From NCBI RefSeq assembly GCF_020515695.1, contig NZ_JAIWJA010000006.1:62001-126000 (forward strand): a stretch of 64,000 bases of DNA. The letters are read 5' to 3'. Both the position numbers and the translations under genes were made by a program. Of the stretch, positions 60,031 through 64,000 are shown in pieces. Numbering within the stretch: the stretch's first letter is position 1; each line of letters opens with the position of its first letter. The stretch is from Pseudomonas sp. MWU16-30317. Its GTDB lineage: Bacteria; Pseudomonadota; Gammaproteobacteria; Pseudomonadales; Pseudomonadaceae. The notes under the pieces were generated by a model. That model was not told the DNA's origin. It did no database searches and saw only the letters and a list, made by a program, of their open reading frames with translations.

Positions 60031-60702
60031 TTACTTCTTCAGGGTTCTCACGCCCTCGGCAGTCCCTAGCAACAGCAGGTCCGCCGAACGTGCCGCAAAG
60101 AGGCCGTTGGTCACTACCCCGACGATCGCGTTGATCTGGCTTTCCAGCAGCACCGGATCGGTGATCTGCAGGTTGTGCACGTCAATGATGATATTGCCGT
60201 TGTCGGTCAGCACGCCGTCGCGATAGACCGGGTCGCCGCCCAGTTTGACCAGTTGGCGCGCCACGTGGCTGCGGGCCATGGGGATCACTTCGACCGGCAG
60301 CGGGAAGTTGCCCAGCACGGGCACCAGCTTGCTGGCATCGGCGATGCAGATAAAAGTCTTGGCCACGGCCGCGACGATCTTCTCGCGGGTCAGTGCAGCG
60401 CCGCCCCCCTTGATCAGGTTCAGGCCTTCATCGCTCTCGTCGGCGCCGTCGACATAGAACTCCAGGTCGCTCACCGTATTCAACTCGTATACCGGGATCC
60501 CGTGGCCCTTGAGACGCGCAGCGGTGGCTTCGGAGCTGGCCACGGCGCCGTCGAAAGCACCCTTGTGCAGCGCCAGGGCGTCGATGAAGCAGTTGGCGGT
60601 GGAGCCAGTGCCAACGCCCACGACGCTCTTGTCGTCGAGCTTGGGCAGAATGAAATCGACGGCGGCCTGGGCGACGGCCTGTTTGAGTTGGTCCTGGGTC
60701 AT
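60031..60702 (-). CDS. rpiA: Ribose-5-phosphate isomerase A
   Basis: RpiA interconverts ribose 5-phosphate and ribulose 5-phosphate in the pentose phosphate pathway. The 223 residues show VVGVGTGSTANCFIDAL, the catalytic DGADESD and KGGGAALTREKI, and the ending LFAARSADLLLLG. It is divergent from ilvA, the arrangement kept in pseudomonads. Confidence 0.96.
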   Translation of the reverse strand: MTQDQLKQAVAQAAVDFILPKLDDKSVVGVGTGSTANCFIDALALHKGAFDGAVASSEATAARLKGHGIPVYELNTVSDLEFYVDGADESDEGLNLIKGGGAALTREKIVAAVAKTFICIADASKLVPVLGNFPLPVEVIPMARSHVARQLVKLGGDPVYRDGVLTDNGNIIIDVHNLQITDPVLLESQINAIVGVVTNGLFAARSADLLLLGTAEGVRTLKK

Positions 60703-60849
60703 GCGGGCTCCGGAAGCGGGCAGGGTCTATCTGAGGGGGCGCATTATAGCCGTATCCGTTGGCTAAAACCCGGGCGCGTGTGGTCGTTACGCCAGGCGCT
60801 GGGTTAGACTCGCCGTCCTTGCAACCACCGCCAGCAGTGATTTTTTCCG

Positions 60850-62364
60850 ATGCTCGAACAGTACGTAAAGAAAATCCTCACCTCGCGCGTCTACGATGTC
60901 GCCGTCGAAACTCCGTTGCAGCCGGCCGATCAGCTGTCCCGGCGCCTGGGCAATACGGTGCTGCTCAAGCGCGAAGACCTGCAGCCGGTGTTTTCTTTCA
61001 AGGTGCGCGGTGCGTACAACAAGTTGGCGCATCTGACTGATGCCGAGCGCGCCCGGGGCGTCGTTACCGCGTCGGCTGGCAACCACGCCCAGGGTCTGGC
61101 TCTGGCGGCGAAGAAGATGGGGGTCAAAGCCACTATCGTGATGCCGCGCACCACGCCGGAGATCAAGGTCGAGGGCGTGCGCTCGCGGGGCGGCAAAGTG
61201 GTGCTGCACGGCGATTCCTTCCCTGAGGCGCTGGCTTATTCGCTCAAGTTGGTGGACGAGAAGGGCTATGTCTATGTGCATCCCTATGACGACCCGGACA
61301 CCATCGCCGGCCAAGGCACCGTGGCCATGGAGATTCTGCGCCAGCACCCGGCACCGCTCAATGCGATCTTCGTGCCGGTCGGTGGTGGCGGGCTGATTGC
61401 TGGCATCGCCGCCTATGTGAAGTATCTGCGTCCGGACATCAAGGTCATCGGTGTCGAGCCCGATGATTCCAACTGTCTGCAAGCGGCCATGGCGGCGGGC
61501 GAGCGTGTGGTGCTGTCGCAGGTGGGGCTGTTCGCTGATGGCGTGGCGGTGGCGCAGATTGGCCAGCACACCTTCGATATCTGCAAGCATCATGTCGATG
61601 AAGTGGTGACGGTCAGCACCGATGAGATCTGCGCGGCCATCAAGGATATCTACGACGATACCCGCTCGATCACCGAGCCTGCCGGTGCGCTGGGTGTCGC
61701 TGGCATCAAGAAGTACATCGAACTGTACGGCGTGACCGGGCAGACCCTGGTGGCGATCGACTCCGGTGCCAACGTCAACTTCGACCGCCTGCGCCATGTG
61801 GCCGAGCGTGCCGAGCTGGGTGAGGGGCGTGAAGCCATCATCGCCGTGACCATTCCGGAGCAGCCGGGCAGCTTCAAGGCGTTCTGCCAGGCCATAGGCA
61901 AGCGCCAGATCACCGAATTCAACTATCGTTTCCACAGCGGCCGTGAGGCGCACATCTTCGTTGGCGTGCAGACCCACCCGGAAAACGATCCGCGCGATGC
62001 GCTGCTGGCCAACCTGCGCGAGCAGGGTTTCCCGGTGCTGGACCTGACCGACAACGAATTGGCCAAGCTGCATATTCGCCATATGGTGGGTGGGCATGCC
62101 GAGAAGGTCAGCGACGAGCGGGTCATGCGTTTCGAATTCCCGGAACGGCCGGGGGCGCTGTTCAATTTCCTCAGCAAGCTGGGCGGGCGCTGGAATATCT
62201 CGATGTTCCACTACCGCAACCACGGCGCGGCGGATGGTCGGGTGGTAGCGGGGCTGCAGGTACCGGAGGATGAGCGTCATCTGGTGGCCGCAGCCCTGGA
62301 TGCCATCGGCTATCCCTATTGGGATGAGACGGATAATCCGGCGTACCAGTTGTTTTTGGGCTGA
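60850..62364 (+). CDS. ilvA: Biosynthetic threonine dehydratase
   Basis: IlvA deaminates threonine to 2-oxobutyrate, the first step of isoleucine synthesis. The 504 residues have a PLP catalytic domain with Lys51 in FSFKVRGAYNK, TASAGNHAQG and the glycine-rich VGGGGLIAGIAAYV. Two C-terminal ACT-like regulatory domains follow (about 328-500, TIPEQPGSFKAFCQAIG and FEFPERPGALFNFL). This long form is the isoleucine-inhibited biosynthetic type. It is divergent from rpiA. Confidence 0.96.
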   Translation: MLEQYVKKILTSRVYDVAVETPLQPADQLSRRLGNTVLLKREDLQPVFSFKVRGAYNKLAHLTDAERARGVVTASAGNHAQGLALAAKKMGVKATIVMPRTTPEIKVEGVRSRGGKVVLHGDSFPEALAYSLKLVDEKGYVYVHPYDDPDTIAGQGTVAMEILRQHPAPLNAIFVPVGGGGLIAGIAAYVKYLRPDIKVIGVEPDDSNCLQAAMAAGERVVLSQVGLFADGVAVAQIGQHTFDICKHHVDEVVTVSTDEICAAIKDIYDDTRSITEPAGALGVAGIKKYIELYGVTGQTLVAIDSGANVNFDRLRHVAERAELGEGREAIIAVTIPEQPGSFKAFCQAIGKRQITEFNYRFHSGREAHIFVGVQTHPENDPRDALLANLREQGFPVLDLTDNELAKLHIRHMVGGHAEKVSDERVMRFEFPERPGALFNFLSKLGGRWNISMFHYRNHGAADGRVVAGLQVPEDERHLVAAALDAIGYPYWDETDNPAYQLFLG

Positions 62365-62372
62365 ACCTGACG

Positions 62373-62440
62373 ACCCCTCCGCCCGCTCCCACAGGATTGC
62401 GCGTACACCTGTGGGAGCGGGCTCTGCCCGTGAAGGGGCC
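62373..62440. repeat. REPIN after ilvA
   Basis: CCCGCTCCCACAGG and CCTGTGGGAGCGGG are perfect inverted copies, and outer remnants (ACCCCTCC, GAAGGGGCC) extend them. It resembles the element after sbp. Confidence 0.8.
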
Positions 62441-62484
62441 TTCGGCATCACGCCATATTTCAGCGCCATAAGGAGCCGAACGCT

Positions 62485-62937
62485 ATGCAAAGCTACAGCG
62501 CATTCAAGCTTGGATTTTTTGTTGCGATGGTGCTTTTCGTGGTCAGTGCTGGGGTCATTGCCTGGCGGGCCATGCGCGCCGGCGACGACAGTGCCGCACT
62601 GGGCCGCAGCCTGCAGCGGCCATGGGTGTTCGCCTGGGGGTTGATGGCCCTGAGCCTCGCCAGCTTGCCGTTCAGTGGCTGGTGGCTGGCCCACCTAGGC
62701 GCCTGGCCGCTCGGGCAGTTGTGGATGCTGGGTGCGGAGCTGCTGTACGTGCTGGTGTGGCTGTTCTGGCTGCTGGCGGTACGCCGCGTCAATCGTCTGC
62801 GCCGCGCGCAGGTTTACTCCCGCGCTGCGGACAAGAAAGACGTGGGGGTGCAGCGTAAGCGGGCCTATATCTACGGTGGCGCCTCGGCGTTGTGTTTTGC
62901 GGTGATTGTGGTGTTGGTGGCCGTCAAGCCGGTGTAA
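62485..62937 (+). CDS. Small membrane protein of unknown function
   Basis: This 150-residue protein has about four hydrophobic segments (about 8-28, 47-66, 73-98 and 126-147), separated by basic stretches (RRVNRLRRAQ). No domain is recognised. A ribosome site (AAGGAG) lies 12 bases before the ATG. It stands between ilvA and an HAD gene and is bounded by REPINs on both sides, so it is probably transcribed alone. Confidence 0.78.
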   Translation: MQSYSAFKLGFFVAMVLFVVSAGVIAWRAMRAGDDSAALGRSLQRPWVFAWGLMALSLASLPFSGWWLAHLGAWPLGQLWMLGAELLYVLVWLFWLLAVRRVNRLRRAQVYSRAADKKDVGVQRKRAYIYGGASALCFAVIVVLVAVKPV

Positions 62938-62963
62938 GACCGGCTATTCGTTGGTGGCCTTGC

Positions 62964-63044
62964 GGGCCTCTTCACGAGCAAGCTCGGCTCCCAATGTGAT
63001 GAGTCGTGCATTTTGTGGGAGCAAGGCTTGCCCGCGAAGGGGCC
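62964..63044. repeat. REPIN
   Basis: GGGCCTCTTCACGAGCAAGC and GCAAGGCTTGCCCGCGAAGG with GGCC are inverted REP halves. They flank a short spacer between convergent genes. Confidence 0.88.
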
Positions 63045-63062
63045 ATCAGCCACGCCGCATAA

Positions 63063-63722
63063 TCACTCGCCGCGCAGCGAAATCTCTTTCCAGCCACGGC
63101 GCTTGGCTTCTTCGTGCAGTTTCGGGTCCGGGTCGACCACGATCGGGTGGGCGACTTCTTCAAGCAGCGGCAGATCGTTCATCGAATCGCTGTAGAAGTA
63201 GCTGTCGTCGAGATTCAGCCCCTGCTCCTGCAACCAGCGGTTCAGGCGCGTCACCTTGCCTTCGCGGAAGCACGGGACGTCGAAACTGCGGCCAGTGTAG
63301 CGGCCGTCCTTCATCTCGCACTCGGTGGCCAGCAGGGTGTCGACGCCCAGTCGCTCGGCAATCGGCCCAGTGACGAAGCGGTTGGTGGCGGTGATGATCA
63401 CAAGCTTGTCGCCGGCCGCGCGGTGCTGTTCGAGCAGTGCGATGGCCTTGGGCAGAATGATCGGCTCGATGCAGTCGCGCATGAAATCACGGTGCCATTC
63501 GTCCAGCTGCGCCAGATCGGTAGCGGCGAGAATTTCCAGGCTGAATTCCAGGTAAGCGCCCTGATCGAGCTGGCCGGCCAGGTAATCCTCATAGAATGCA
63601 TCGTTGCGGGCTTTGTATTCGACCTTGTCGAGAATCCCGCGCTCGCACAGGTAATCGCCCCAGGCATGGTCGCTGTCGCCGCCGAGCAGGGTGTTGTCGA
63701 GATCGAATAATGCCAAACGCAT
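63063..63722 (-). CDS. HAD-IB phosphatase, probable histidinol-phosphatase
   Basis: This 219-residue HAD protein has motif I LALFDLDNTLLGGDSD, motif II LVIITATNRF, a lysine in FREGKVTRLNRWL, and motif IV YFYSDSMNDLPLLEEV. It is a SerB-like IB-type phosphatase. The P. aeruginosa counterpart next to rppH (PA0335) has been reported as the histidinol-phosphate phosphatase, which fits the missing HisB-N domain in pseudomonads. The ATG at 63722 is preferred over a GTG at 63734 because family members begin MRLALFD. It is divergent from rppH. Confidence 0.88.
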   Translation of the reverse strand: MRLALFDLDNTLLGGDSDHAWGDYLCERGILDKVEYKARNDAFYEDYLAGQLDQGAYLEFSLEILAATDLAQLDEWHRDFMRDCIEPIILPKAIALLEQHRAAGDKLVIITATNRFVTGPIAERLGVDTLLATECEMKDGRYTGRSFDVPCFREGKVTRLNRWLQEQGLNLDDSYFYSDSMNDLPLLEEVAHPIVVDPDPKLHEEAKRRGWKEISLRGE

Positions 63723-63863
63723 GGAATTTCTCACCTACCTATTGATAAACGCCTCACAGAATACGGACTTTTGACAACTGTGCACATAAGGTATGCGGGC
63801 GCGTTGCCGCCTTGACAGGCTTTGTGGAACAATGCGGAAACATGCGTTTACGAGGTTGTTGCC

Positions 63864-64000
63864 GTGATCGACCCCGATGGTTTCCGTCCCAACGTCGGCA
63901 TCATTCTGACCAATGACGCCGGACAGGTGCTGTGGGCTCGTCGTATCAACCAGGATGCCTGGCAGTTTCCGCAGGGCGGTATCAACCCCCAGGAGACGCC
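63864..64000 (+). CDS. rppH: RNA pyrophosphohydrolase RppH, N-terminal part (cut by window edge)
   Basis: The first 45 codons read MIDPDGFRPNVGIILTNDAG then QDAWQFPQGGINPQE, matching RppH almost exactly at its start. RppH is a Nudix hydrolase that removes pyrophosphate from mRNA 5' ends and triggers decay. The Nudix box begins at the cut edge (GGINPQET). The start is a GTG at 63864 with GAGG ten bases upstream. Confidence 0.93.
   Translation, partial: MIDPDGFRPNVGIILTNDAGQVLWARRINQDAWQFPQGGINPQET

Overview
The window looks like chromosomal DNA of a fluorescent pseudomonad (P. fluorescens/P. putida group). It is GC-rich with strong GC3 bias. It is dotted with Pseudomonas REP/REPIN sequences (core GTGGGAGCAAGGCTTGC with GCGAAGAGGCC). 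Many blocks have the gene order I remember from P. aeruginosa and P. putida: gabD-gabT, desA, oscA-sbp-cysTWA, lsfA-ssuEADCBF, spuI/spuBCDEFGH, serA/D-2-hydroxyglutarate dehydrogenase, rpiA/ilvA and an HAD phosphatase/rppH. The genus call rests on recalled gene order and protein motifs, not on a database search.

Layout. 1-1.5 kb: the 3' end of a class III aminotransferase, a degenerate HAD-like protein and an Lrp/AsnC regulator. 1.7-3.0 kb: a PIN/HTH toxin-antitoxin-like pair beside tRNA-Arg(CCG). 3.3-6.2 kb: gabD and gabT for GABA catabolism. 6.3-12 kb: signalling and membrane genes (an HDOD protein with a degenerate receiver, two c-di-GMP enzymes and a fatty acid desaturase). 12-19 kb: a sulfur block with oscA-sbp-cysTWA, then a small hydrolase, an unusual AAA+ protein without a DNA-binding domain, and an orphan MetQ-like protein. 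19-24 kb: a TriABC-like MFP-MFP-RND efflux operon. 24-30 kb: a methyltransferase, a serine acetyltransferase, the BCCT transporter betT, a REPIN-bounded 52-bp tandem array and an SDR. 30-38 kb: an OprD-family porin, the 1-Cys peroxiredoxin lsfA, and the complete ssuEADCBF sulfonate operon. 38-40 kb: a TetR regulator and an orphan DUF2235 lipase. 40-50 kb: the polyamine locus spuI / spuBCDEFGH. 50-64 kb: housekeeping and accessory genes, including an ATP-grasp/SerC-like operon, serA with its divergent D-2-hydroxyglutarate dehydrogenase, rpiA, ilvA, an HAD phosphatase and the 5' end of rppH.

How the genes fit together. Two themes dominate. The first is sulfur scavenging: sulfate import, sulfonate import and desulfonation, the LsfA peroxidase, OscA and serine acetyltransferase. 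The second is polyamine and GABA nitrogen use: Spu uptake and gamma-glutamylation/transamination give GABA, which GabT and GabD turn into succinate. Intercistronic hairpins or REPINs repeatedly follow the genes for periplasmic binding proteins (sbp, metQ-like, ssuA, spuD, spuE), which suggests a common way of raising binding-protein output.

Best candidates for undescribed biology: the ATP-grasp plus SerC-paralogue operon (53.6-56.1 kb), the AAA+ protein lacking GAFTGA and HTH (17.1-18.0 kb), the orphan Tle1-like DUF2235 protein (38.5-39.8 kb), and two REPINs whose internal spacer has been tandemly amplified.
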